Positions 6,468-13,075 of a stretch of DNA of 15,854 nucleotides are shown in pieces. A program made the translations under genes and the position numbers. The notes beneath the pieces are model-generated. The model searched no databases. It was not told the origin of the DNA and saw only the letters and a program-made list of their open reading frames with translations. The stretch is from Paraclostridium ghonii (GTDB lineage: Bacteria > Bacillota > Clostridia > Peptostreptococcales > Peptostreptococcaceae), in the NCBI RefSeq assembly GCF_023653455.1, contig NZ_JAKEDR010000070.1:1-15854 (forward strand), read 5' to 3'. How positions within the stretch are numbered: the stretch's first letter is position 1; each line of letters begins with the position of its first letter.

Positions 6468-6905
6468 TTGAGAGTAAAAGTAGAAATCAACTCATTACAT
6501 AGTGAAGTTCATGTAATATTAAGGGCTAATGAAATAACCCAAGAAGTAGAAGATATCAAAAATATTTTGGAGTCTTACAATAATGTATTAATGGGATATC
6601 GTGATGATAATACAGTTTTATTGAAATTTAATGAAATTTACCGGGTATATACTGAGAATCAAAAAGTATTTGCAATAACAAATAGTGGTAAGTATTTATT
6701 AAAAATGAGACTTTATGAAATAGAAAGTATGTTGACAAAGTATCAGTTTATAAAAGTATCAAGGTTTGAAATTATTAATGTAATGGAAATTAAAGAGATA
6801 GAAAATTTATATAGTGGAAATATAAAGATAATATTTAAACATGGAGAAAGTACTTTTGTATCAAGGCGATTTGTATCACAAATTAAAAGAAAGCTAGGAA
6901 TATAG
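6468..6905 (+). CDS. LytTR-domain DNA-binding regulator
   Basis: The 145-residue protein has an N-terminal segment of about 45 residues without a response-regulator receiver, then a LytTR domain (about 47-145). The characteristic features are YRVYTENQKVFAITNSGKYLLKMRLYEIESML, then FIKVSRFEIINVMEIKEIE and the closing STFVSRRFVSQIKRKLGI. The start is TTG, chosen because GGAGGA lies at ideal distance and no upstream ATG fits. This stand-alone LytTR plus a downstream membrane protein is the layout of LytTR regulatory systems, such as HdrRM and BrsRM of Streptococcus mutans, in which the membrane partner restrains the regulator. Two LytTR boxes in its own promoter point to autoregulation. The stimulus is unknown. 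Confidence 0.9.
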   Translation: MRVKVEINSLHSEVHVILRANEITQEVEDIKNILESYNNVLMGYRDDNTVLLKFNEIYRVYTENQKVFAITNSGKYLLKMRLYEIESMLTKYQFIKVSRFEIINVMEIKEIENLYSGNIKIIFKHGESTFVSRRFVSQIKRKLGI

Positions 6906-6914
6906 GAGAATAGT

Positions 6915-8081
6915 ATGAAAAAATATTTTAAAAGAGGAATTTTAGGATTTTGTTTAGGAATAACATTAAGTGTAGTGATATCATTATTAGGATCTTTAGC
7001 ATTAGGGGATTCTACATTTCATTACGTTTCAAATAAGTTGTTATTATATACAAATAATGAACTTGTTGCAGCTAGTATACAAGTAGTTTTATATGGAATA
7101 GCAGGTTTAATTCTTAGTATATCAATGTTATGTTTTGAAGTAGAGAAATGGAGTTTGTTGCAACAGGTAATTATTCATTTAATTATTATGACAGTATTAA
7201 TGTTAATTATATTTTTATTAACATCATTATCAATATTAGTTTATATTATAATACTGATTTTTTTATACTTTATGATTTGGAATATACAGTATTTAATTTA
7301 CAAGTATAAAGTACAAGAAATAAATAAGGCATTAAAAAAAATAAATGGAGAAACTACTAATATTACAAATAGTTACTGTAGAAAAATCAATAAAAGTTTA
7401 TTGATTTTATTAAATACATATCTAATAGTAATAGTAATGTTTGTTATATATGATTTTTTAGAAATTCATTTACCTATGAATTTAAAATATATAATACTAT
7501 TAATAACAAGTATAGTTATGATAATAGAAAGTGTAAACATTATTAAATCTAAGAATGAAGGTAGTTCTATATCTAAGGCAATATGCCCTGTAGTTTCAAT
7601 GGTGCTATTATTATTAGTTTTATTAATTAATTATAATGGATTCATTGAAACTTGTAAGGAGTATACTATACCAGAAACAAATTTAAGTAAAGTTTACATA
7701 GATGGATTAAAAGTAGGAGATAGTTTAGAAAAATTTGATATTAAAAAATATACAGCTACTGATATGTACGATGATGATGATTATAATTTTGTATCTGAAG
7801 AAATTAGGATATTTGATAAAAATAATAAAATCAATAAAATTCATGGAGAAGGTAGCAAGGGTGATATAAGTATTAATGGAGAAAAAAATATAAAAAACTT
7901 AGATGATGTAGTATCTAAGTTAGGAAATAATTATGTTAAAGCTGATGAGGATAATGAACAATTATTAAAGAAATATACTTATATAGATAGGTCAAATAAA
8001 ATAAAATTAAGTTTTATTTATCAGGACCTGAGTGGAAGTAAAAATAAGATAGAGTATGTAGTTATGAGTAAAATAGGTTAA
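6915..8081 (+). CDS. DUF3021 membrane protein with added membrane and extracytoplasmic domain
   Basis: Residues 1-~135 are a DUF3021-type four-helix unit (KRGILGFCLGITLSVVISLLGS, then helices near 51-73, 83-104, 107-128). DUF3021 proteins usually stop near residue 140-150, but this one continues to 388. Further helices lie at about 160-183, 190-210 and 224-240, and a soluble C-terminal domain follows from about 250 (LSKVYIDGLKVGDSLEKFDI and the rest), probably outside the cell. It starts 9 bp after the LytTR stop with AGGAGAA as ribosome site, so the pair is one operon. The partner is expected to control the LytTR protein; the extra domain could bind the inducing signal. That sensing role is inference. 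Confidence 0.75.
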   Translation: MKKYFKRGILGFCLGITLSVVISLLGSLALGDSTFHYVSNKLLLYTNNELVAASIQVVLYGIAGLILSISMLCFEVEKWSLLQQVIIHLIIMTVLMLIIFLLTSLSILVYIIILIFLYFMIWNIQYLIYKYKVQEINKALKKINGETTNITNSYCRKINKSLLILLNTYLIVIVMFVIYDFLEIHLPMNLKYIILLITSIVMIIESVNIIKSKNEGSSISKAICPVVSMVLLLLVLLINYNGFIETCKEYTIPETNLSKVYIDGLKVGDSLEKFDIKKYTATDMYDDDDYNFVSEEIRIFDKNNKINKIHGEGSKGDISINGEKNIKNLDDVVSKLGNNYVKADEDNEQLLKKYTYIDRSNKIKLSFIYQDLSGSKNKIEYVVMSKIG

Positions 8082-8107
8082 ATATATTTAGAGTAAAGGT
8101 TAGTGAA

Positions 8108-8160
8108 AATGCCCTTAAATCCATTTATTTGGATTCTAAGGGCATTAACTTTATGCAAAA
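8108..8160 (-). terminator. Terminator hairpin of the CPBP protease gene (repeat family copy B)
   Basis: AATGCCCTTAAATCC (8108-8122) pairs with GGATTCTAAGGGCATT (8131-8146), leaving one bulged base, around the loop ATTTATTT. On the minus strand TTTTC follows the stem, so it lies correctly to end the CPBP protease transcript. The loop and the TTAACTTTATG flank are shared with the copies at 667 and 9109. Confidence 0.75.
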
Positions 8161-8165
8161 TATAG

Positions 8166-8197
8166 TAGTCTCTAATAAATTTTAGGACTATCTTTTT
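8166..8197 (+). terminator. Intrinsic terminator of the LytTR operon
   Basis: TAGTC (8166-8170) and CTAA (8172-8175) pair with TTAG (8182-8185) and GACTA (8186-8190), with one bulged T. The tail TCTTTTT follows at 8191-8197. It lies 85 bases after the stop of the DUF3021 gene. Confidence 0.65.
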
Positions 8198-8223
8198 ATC
8201 TTAAATTTAATTGAGATTTGAAT

Positions 8224-8976
8224 TTATTCATTATGAGAAATTTCTCGATTTATGTTCCATTTATTATAATAGATGTATACAAGTAAAGTTATTATAAAAA
8301 TCACTGAAGGATATCCAAATTGAATATAAATATTTTGAATACCTAAATTAATAGAGTTAAACTCTAGAGATATAATATTTTGACTTAAATTATATACAGT
8401 ATGTATTAAAATGCAAGGTAATAAATTAGAGGTTTTAATATAAATGTATCCTAAACATATTCCAACTGAAAGTGTAAATATTGATAACATAATACATTCA
8501 ATTATAGAACTAACATTAAAGATTATTATGTGATAGATAGCAAATATTATAGAGCTAACAAATACATATACTTTATCAGTAAATTTTGTGTTTAGCAAAC
8601 TAAAAATATATCCTCTAAAAAATATTTCTTCAATGATGCAATTTAATAATTGCTCTAAAATTAAAATCATTAATATGTTATTTAAAACGAAATTTTGATT
8701 TGAATATAACTTTGGATAAATAAATTTAAAAGAAAAAAACTGCAATATTGAAATAATAATGCATAATATTAATGTTATTTTAATATCTTTTTTAGAAAAT
8801 TTAAATGCATCAGAGCAATTAAATACATTTATTTTACTTAGCAAGTACAATAATGTAATAAATATTAACAGATATATATGAATTAATGTATTAGTAATTT
8901 TAGCTAATTGATTTAAAGCCATAATAAGAAAAATAAAAAATAATAAAATCTTAAATAACTCACTTTTTTTACTCAT
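8224..8976 (-). CDS. CPBP family intramembrane (CAAX-like) metalloprotease
   Basis: I start at the ATG at 8976, 7 bases after GGGGG; an ATG two codons earlier is only one base from it. The 250-residue protein is strongly hydrophobic, with about eight helices. It has all three hallmark motifs of the CPBP (Abi/CAAX protease) family: EEIFFRG (residues 116-122, with the two glutamates and Arg), FAIYH (His149) and LIHTVYN (His192, Asn196). These residues line an active site within the membrane. Members process prenylated or peptide substrates, and some give self-immunity to bacteriocins. It converges with the LytTR operon. No bacteriocin gene is visible nearby, so the substrate is unknown. Confidence 0.9.
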   Translation of the reverse strand: MSKKSELFKILLFFIFLIMALNQLAKITNTLIHIYLLIFITLLYLLSKINVFNCSDAFKFSKKDIKITLILCIIISILQFFSFKFIYPKLYSNQNFVLNNILMILILEQLLNCIIEEIFFRGYIFSLLNTKFTDKVYVFVSSIIFAIYHIIIFNVSSIIECIMLSIFTLSVGICLGYIYIKTSNLLPCILIHTVYNLSQNIISLEFNSINLGIQNIYIQFGYPSVIFIITLLVYIYYNKWNINREISHNE

Positions 8977-9108
8977 ATACATACCCCCTTAAATTTTATA
9001 ACCAAACAAATATTCTATTAGTACATACATATATCCTTTCATGTATCTTTTTTTCTGATAGATTTATATTTTAATATAAATTAGAGGAAAAAGAAGATAT
9101 CTAATAAA

Positions 9109-9165
9109 AATGTGCTTAGAATTCATTTATTTGGATTCTAAGCACATTAACTTTATTTAAAATAT
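9109..9165 (-). repeat. Terminator-like hairpin (repeat family copy C)
   Basis: AATGTGCTTAGAATTC (9109-9124) pairs with GGATTCTAAGCACATT (9133-9148), including one G-T pair, around the loop ATTTATTT. On the minus strand TTTTTATT follows. Here it lies between divergent genes, so it could only stop minus-strand transcripts coming from the protease side. The flank TTAACTTTAT matches the other copies. Confidence 0.7.
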
Positions 9166-9190
9166 GTAACTAGTCTATAAAATAAAATTT

Positions 9191-9240
9191 AAAGATAACT
9201 AATAATAATTAGCATTTAGCTATCTTTAATTTGATATAAT
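9191..9240 (+). promoter_or_regulatory. Promoter region of the DUF4177 gene with nested dyads
   Basis: TATAAT lies at 9235-9240, 23 bases before the ATG. The inverted repeat AAAGATA (9191-9197) with TATCTTT (9221-9227) encloses CTAAT/ATTAG (9199-9203 with 9208-9212). No good -35 is visible, which fits regulated expression. A diverged copy of this whole region is at 11629-11715. Confidence 0.5.
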
Positions 9241-9263
9241 GTTGATTAAAAAGGAGATAGAGA

Positions 9264-9446
9264 ATGAAACAATTCGAATATAAATTTATACAGTTATATG
9301 GTCAAGATGGTATTAATAAAAAATCAGCAAGTAAAAATAGAACAGAAGCGCTAGAAGAACTTTTCAATCCGTTAGGTAGAGAAGGCTGGGAATTAGTTCA
9401 TATAGATTTAATTGAAGGTTTAGCTGTTTTTAAAAGAGAAGTTTAA
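9264..9446 (+). CDS. DUF4177 family small protein
   Basis: The 60-residue protein begins FEYKFIQLY, contains LEELFNPLGREGWELVHI and ends GLAVFKRE. This is the complete pattern of DUF4177: a small beta-alpha-beta protein with an aromatic EYK start, an LGxEGWELV helix-strand and a FKR end. The function of the family is unknown. The ribosome site AAGGAGAT is strong. The spacer at 11629-11715 has the same promoter and leader without a gene, pointing to a lost paralog. An open stretch of 14 codons (TNLSGLNKQEIENL) continues in frame directly after the stop. Confidence 0.85.
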   Translation: MKQFEYKFIQLYGQDGINKKSASKNRTEALEELFNPLGREGWELVHIDLIEGLAVFKREV

Positions 9447-9571
9447 ACTAATCTTTCAGGACTTAATAAACAAGAAATAGAAAATTTATAAAGCAGTTTT
9501 ATATAATGAAAAATGTTGATTAATTAAAATACAAAACTACTATAGAGTAAAATTTACTTTCTAGAAAAGTG

Positions 9572-9662
9572 TGTAAAATAAAATGTGTACCTCCTATTTT
9601 GGTAATTAGATTAATATCTTGATGATCACCACTTTTTAGGAGAATACACATTTTATTTTACA
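9572..9662. repeat. 91-bp element with perfect 18-bp terminal inverted repeats, overlapping the subtilase stop codon
   Basis: TGTAAAATAAAATGTGTA (9572-9589) is perfectly complementary to 9645-9662, and inside it CTCCTA (9591-9596) pairs with TAGGAG (9637-9642). The right arm supplies the stop codon of the minus-strand subtilase. It could act as a terminator, or be a small non-autonomous transposon-like insertion (MITE) or an insertion-sequence remnant. The 40-base centre is not obviously coding. Confidence 0.6.
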
Positions 9663-10575
9663 GACCCTTAATTTTTTCTAATTCTTTTAAATATGTACTA
9701 TCATATTCTTTTATTTGAGTTAAAGCATGTTTCATATCATCTAAAGCTATTTCTTTATTTACTTGTAAACCAGTTTCTTTAATAAGTGCAATATATCCTG
9801 TTACAATAGCTGTAGCTTGTGATGTACCACTTGTGTAGAATATATTTTTTTTGTTATCAATTACTTTAATATCATCACCTGGAGCATTTATTGTTGTTAA
9901 CTCTGGAGCATTACTTTGATCTGTTATTCTTCCATTTGCAGAAATAGCTCCAACAGATATTACATTTTCTAAACTAGATGGAAATAATAAAAAACTTTGA
10001 CTATAATCACCAGAAGAACTTACAACAATTATCCCATTTTCAATAGCTTGGTTTATCTTATTCTCAATATCTTTATTGATTTTTGTTGATCCTAAACTCA
10101 AACTAATTAAATCTACCTTTTCTTTTATAGCTGAATCTATTGCTTCTTCTACTATCTTAGGAGTAGTACTTTCATCATCATTCATTACTTTCATTGAAAT
10201 AATTTGAGAATCCGGTGCTATTCCAGTAACTTCATCTTTATATCCTTTTAAAAGTGAATACATCATTGTACCATGACCGTTTTCATCAAATTTATTTTCA
10301 CTTTCTGTAAAATTAATATTTTTATCAACCTTTTGAAAATCAGAAACTCCAGAATCGATAAGTGCAATCTTTTGACCTTTTCCACTAGCAATGGTATGTA
10401 ATTTTTCGTACTTCATGTAATCTATATTCCATTCTCCTGTTTCTGTACCTGATGCAAATAATCCCTTGAATAAACTGATAATAAATAAGGCTATTATTAA
10501 TGCTAATATTAAACTCAAGTTCTTTCTATTTTTAGTCCATAATTTAATATTTTTTATAATTTTCATAGTATTCAT
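9658..10575 (-). CDS. Membrane-anchored subtilisin-like serine protease (S8 family)
   Basis: The 305-residue protein has a basic cytoplasmic start, one membrane anchor (about residues 19-37) and a compact subtilase domain facing outward. The triad is visible: Asp74 in ALIDSG, His101 in NGHGT and Ser252 in TSGTSQATA. The usual oxyanion-hole Asn is replaced: the conserved GN after the VV-S/A-A stretch reads SSSGDYSQ, with Asp190. There is no recognisable pro-domain; the segment between anchor and catalytic core is only about 30 residues. The start has a weak ribosome site (GAAAG), and a structured leader lies upstream. The 3' end merges with an inverted-repeat element. Its substrate is unknown; no lantibiotic genes are nearby. 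Confidence 0.9.
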   Translation of the reverse strand: MNTMKIIKNIKLWTKNRKNLSLILALIIALFIISLFKGLFASGTETGEWNIDYMKYEKLHTIASGKGQKIALIDSGVSDFQKVDKNINFTESENKFDENGHGTMMYSLLKGYKDEVTGIAPDSQIISMKVMNDDESTTPKIVEEAIDSAIKEKVDLISLSLGSTKINKDIENKINQAIENGIIVVSSSGDYSQSFLLFPSSLENVISVGAISANGRITDQSNAPELTTINAPGDDIKVIDNKKNIFYTSGTSQATAIVTGYIALIKETGLQVNKEIALDDMKHALTQIKEYDSTYLKELEKIKGL

Positions 10576-10603
10576 CTTTCTTTCTTGATTATTAATTTTT
10601 AAC

Positions 10604-10670
10604 GCTGTAAGTAAGCCATGTCTTAATGTCTAGTATAATTACTGTAATACCAAGAGGCAGTTACTCCAGC
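10604..10670 (-). promoter_or_regulatory. Structured leader upstream of the subtilase gene
   Basis: On either strand this stretch folds into a long imperfect hairpin: GCTG (10604-10607) with CAGC (10667-10670), AGTAA (10610-10614) with TTACT (10661-10665), GCC (10615-10617) with GGC (10656-10658) and TCTT (10621-10624) with AAGA (10652-10655), with small bulges. That makes sixteen pairs in four short helices. It is in the expected 5' untranslated region of the subtilase gene and has no T tract, so it could be a cis-regulatory RNA. Confidence 0.45.
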
Positions 10671-10682
10671 TACTCCTTTTCT

Positions 10683-10691
10683 ATTTTATCA
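10683..10691 (-). promoter_or_regulatory. Extended -10 promoter element for the subtilase leader
   Basis: The minus strand reads TGATAAAAT, an extended -10 (TG-N-TAAAAT). No good -35 is at 17 bp; TTGAAA is only 12 bp away. Three phased 9-bp units, each starting ATTAC on the plus strand, begin at 10720, 10729 and 10738 and may be an upstream binding region. Confidence 0.4.
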
Positions 10692-10782
10692 AATTTAAAT
10701 TTTCAAGTATATACTCTTTATTACAAAAATTACCAAAATTACAATATTTTCGAATAAAGTTTATATTCAGATAAATTTTAGA

Positions 10783-10842
10783 TTTTCGGATTAGATACTA
10801 GTCGGGTGGAGGACGAGATACGTGTATTTTTCGGCCACTTGA
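10783..10842. other. GC-rich island in the spacer between subtilase and nucleotidyltransferase genes
   Basis: About half of these bases are G or C, against roughly a quarter around them. GTGG (10806-10809) can pair with CCAC (10835-10838), but no strong fold is evident. There is no reading frame of note on either strand. It may be a remnant of foreign DNA or an undescribed RNA. The rest of the 10576-11015 spacer holds only the leader, the promoters and AT-rich sequence. Confidence 0.35.
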
Positions 10843-10893
10843 TAAAATTACTAAGTTACAACATAAAATCCAACACTTTAAAATACATATATT

Positions 10894-10922
10894 TTGTAAA
10901 AATAAAAAAATCGCTGTATACA
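10894..10922 (+). promoter_or_regulatory. Promoter of the nucleotidyltransferase gene
   Basis: TTGTAA (10894-10899) and TATACA (10917-10922) are 17 bp apart. This would leave a leader of about 87 bases before the ATG at 11016. Confidence 0.5.
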
Positions 10923-11015
10923 ATCTATATAAATGAAATTTAGGAGAGAGTTAAGATATATATTTTATTTTAGGCTATAAATATATACTATTTGTAATAG
11001 GTGAGGTGAAATAAG

Positions 11016-11630
11016 ATGAATGATGAAGTAATAATAAATTTAAAAAATTATTTAGTTAATAGGTATAACTGTCATTCGATAATATTATACGGTTCCTACG
11101 CAAATGGAACTCAAACAAAAGAAAGTGATATTGATGTAATTTGCTTTTCAGATAATATAAATCCTCAAAATGATACAAGTAAATTATTAGACATACAATT
11201 AGACGCTTGGATATACCCTACTGAAAAAATAGATGATTACGAAGATTTAATTCATATTGATGATGGAGTGATATTACTAGATAAAAAAAACATTTGTAAC
11301 CAGTTGATGAATAATATTTCACATCTTTATAAAGAACCTATATACATAAGTGAAAATGAAGTTAATTTCAATAAAAGTTGGTTAATCAAAATGCTAAGTA
11401 GAGCTAAAAAGGAAGATACCGAAGGAAACTTTAGATATCATTTACTATTAACTCAAAGTTTAGAAATATATTTTCAAACTATTAAAGTTAGATATATGGG
11501 TCCTAAAAAATCATTAGAATATCTTAAAAATAAAGATACAGAGGCTTTTAGATTTTTTGAAAAGGCATTATCTATAAAGGGAAATATTAGTGATGTTGAA
11601 AATTTGATTAACTTTATAACTAGTTCTTAA
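11016..11630 (+). CDS. Nucleotidyltransferase-fold protein
   Basis: The 204-residue protein begins with a nucleotidyltransferase domain of the kanamycin-nucleotidyltransferase/MNT type. GSYANGTQTKESDID (residues 26-40) gives the GS motif and the metal-binding Asp38 and Asp40, and LDAWIYP supplies the third carboxylate (Asp63). The C-terminal half (about 100-204) is helical, with SWLIKMLSRAKKED and YHLLLTQSLEIYFQTIKVRYMGPKKSLEYLK, as in the substrate-binding domain of aminoglycoside nucleotidyltransferase-like proteins. All three catalytic acids are present, so it should be active. The acceptor (antibiotic, RNA or protein) cannot be told from sequence. There is no HEPN partner gene beside it, which argues against a MNT-HEPN toxin-antitoxin pair. 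AGGTGAGG is the ribosome site. Confidence 0.8.
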   Translation: MNDEVIINLKNYLVNRYNCHSIILYGSYANGTQTKESDIDVICFSDNINPQNDTSKLLDIQLDAWIYPTEKIDDYEDLIHIDDGVILLDKKNICNQLMNNISHLYKEPIYISENEVNFNKSWLIKMLSRAKKEDTEGNFRYHLLLTQSLEIYFQTIKVRYMGPKKSLEYLKNKDTEAFRFFEKALSIKGNISDVENLINFITSS

Positions 11631-11715
11631 AATAAATTTTAAAGAGAATTAGTAACAATTAATATTTAGCTATATTTACTTTATAATGCTGATTAAAAAG
11701 GAGATATATAATAAA
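11629..11715 (+). pseudogene. Vestigial DUF4177 promoter and leader without the gene
   Basis: This stretch aligns with 9178-9266, upstream of the DUF4177 gene, at roughly 80 percent identity by eye. It includes the shared blocks ATTTAGCTAT and TGATTAAAAAGGAGATA. Where the intact copy has its ATG, this one has ATA and then runs straight into a terminator hairpin. The coding part was apparently deleted. Confidence 0.6.
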
Positions 11716-11717
11716 TA

Positions 11718-11768
11718 GGAGTGTATAATTTAAAAAAATTCAATAGATACGCTCCTTCTTATTATTCA
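11718..11768 (+). terminator. Hairpin terminator after the vestigial leader
   Basis: GGAGTGTAT (11718-11726) pairs with ATACGCTCC (11747-11755, one G-T pair), followed by TTCTTATTATT. It probably ends transcripts from the nucleotidyltransferase gene or from the vestigial promoter. Confidence 0.55.
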
Positions 11769-11774
11769 ATTCAT

Positions 11775-11824
11775 AAATATAGTATTTAAATTATTAAATT
11801 TAATTTAAATACTATATTTTTATA
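11775..11824. terminator. Perfect 19-bp AT-rich hairpin
   Basis: AAATATAGTATTTAAATTA (11775-11793) is perfectly complementary to 11801-11819 around a 7-base loop, and T residues follow. It could terminate in the plus direction; its low GC makes efficiency uncertain. The 11825-11989 stretch after it shows no gene or motif that I can name. Confidence 0.55.
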
Positions 11825-11989
11825 ATTCTCTGATTAAATAGCTAATTAACAATATTAAATGATTAAGTAAATTATAAAAAATACTGATAAAATACTGAAA
11901 AAATAAAGTTAATGGATTATAAAATTTAAAACTATTGATTTAAGGTCAACTTTTAAAAATAAGGTTTGTATAAAAGTGAAAAAACTAAG

Positions 11990-12037
11990 AAAGGGTGTAT
12001 ATATTTAAATGTATTAATTTAAATATATACACCCTTT
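11990..12037. terminator. Perfect 21-bp bidirectional terminator hairpin
   Basis: The arm starting AAAGGGTGTATATATTT (11990-12010) pairs over 21 bp with 12017-12037 around a 6-base loop. T-rich sequence follows on both strands (TTTTGTATTT on plus; CTTTCTTAG then TTTTTTC on minus). It sits about 100 bases after the 3' end of the methyltransferase gene and can end that transcript. Confidence 0.7.
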
Positions 12038-12140
12038 TGTATTTGAGCTACTTCCTAAATACAAATTTTAAGGATTATTTTCTAATTTATAAAGATTTTG
12101 TTTTAATTAAGCAAACAGTATACTCATTTTAATTATAGTT

Positions 12141-13055
12141 TTAATTCTTTATAGCTAAACAATAATTTACGTTATCAAAAGCTGTTATAGGATGTTTTGG
12201 ATTTGATTTATTATATTTTTTGAAATATTGATTTGTTATTTCATTTGGTGTCAAATGCTCATAAATCAAGAAATTACTATCAGCTAACATTTTCTCCAAT
12301 TCTAAATAAGAATAACTAGCAAGCCTTTCTTTGTTTACTGTATCAATCATTGAGGCTTGTTTTTTTGCTCGCTCTCCAGCTTTTGGAGTATATGTATCTT
12401 CATCGGGATAATCAAAAACAATACTACTTCCTTTTGGGACGATGCTTGAAATAGTATTAATTGTTTCAGCAAAAGTCTGTTTAGATAAATAATAGCTTAT
12501 TCCAAGTAAACTGCAAAAACTTATTTTACTTTGATCAAATTCTGAGCAGGCAATTAAATTATTTTTCCAGTTGTGTTTTGTAAAATCTACAGATACATAA
12601 CAAAGATTGTCAGGTTTTTTAGGTATTATTGATTGGATACGCTTTTGCTTATCAGACCCAGTAACAGGATGATCAAGTTCAAATATTTTAATTTTTGATG
12701 CCCATTCAGGCTGGCGATATGCAAATGTATCATATCCAGCAGCAAAAATCATATATTGATTTGCCCCAATTCTGATTGCATTTTCAAGTGCTTTTTCTGC
12801 AAATGCAGCTCTCCCAAGTGGCGATGGAGATAATTGATTATCTACAACCCACCTTAAGGCTTCTTCCTGTGTACCTTTAAATGATGGATTAAAGAAACTA
12901 ATTCCTTTTGACATATGATTTGCAATTTGTTCATATTCACTCGGAGTTAAAATATCTTTTGCTAAATAATCATCAAATACTTTCTCTGTATTTTGTACAG
13001 AATGATATGATCTTGAAAATGCACTTACCAATGCAGTCATACTTTTTTCTTCCAT
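12141..13055 (-). CDS. Class I SAM-dependent methyltransferase of the leucine carboxyl methyltransferase-like (LCMT) family
   Basis: The 304-residue protein has the signature of the LCMT/TcmP O-methyltransferase family. The SAM-binding glycine loop FAAGYDTFAYR is at residues 104-114 and IFELDHPVT at 124-132, the position of the acidic residue that binds the SAM ribose. SRSYHS and the KGISFFNPSF region belong to the N-terminal helices. Bacterial members methylate small molecules, often polyketides or other secondary metabolites, rather than the eukaryotic phosphatase. No biosynthetic genes are nearby, so the substrate is open. It has its own promoter and a downstream terminator, so it is monocistronic. 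Base composition is a little higher in GC than its neighbours, compatible with transfer. Confidence 0.85.
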   Translation of the reverse strand: MEEKSMTALVSAFSRSYHSVQNTEKVFDDYLAKDILTPSEYEQIANHMSKGISFFNPSFKGTQEEALRWVVDNQLSPSPLGRAAFAEKALENAIRIGANQYMIFAAGYDTFAYRQPEWASKIKIFELDHPVTGSDKQKRIQSIIPKKPDNLCYVSVDFTKHNWKNNLIACSEFDQSKISFCSLLGISYYLSKQTFAETINTISSIVPKGSSIVFDYPDEDTYTPKAGERAKKQASMIDTVNKERLASYSYLELEKMLADSNFLIYEHLTPNEITNQYFKKYNKSNPKHPITAFDNVNYCLAIKN

Positions 13056-13075
13056 AAAATTATCACCTCTAATAA

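Noticed and set aside
9025..9054. ATACAT/ATGTAT hairpin followed by a T run as a terminator
   Set aside because: The stem is six weak base pairs, and there is no plus-strand gene to terminate just upstream.
10604..10680. Leader resembling a yybP-ykoY manganese riboswitch because of AAAAGGAGTAGC on the minus strand
   Set aside because: The essential partner near the 3' end (AGACCTTTGC-type) is missing and the helices do not match the known three-way layout.
10640..10692. Minus-strand short coding stretch GVAGVTASWYYSNYTRH, considered as a small peptide gene
   Set aside because: No start codon with a ribosome site, only about 17 codons, and the same bases are better explained by the stem structure.
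10789..10801. GGATTAGATAC, as in a conserved segment of 16S rRNA
   Set aside because: The match ends after 11 bases, and the flanks do not fit rRNA on either side; coincidence.
11016..11630. MNT-HEPN type toxin-antitoxin system
   Set aside because: No HEPN-domain gene lies adjacent; the C-terminal half is instead like a transferase substrate domain.
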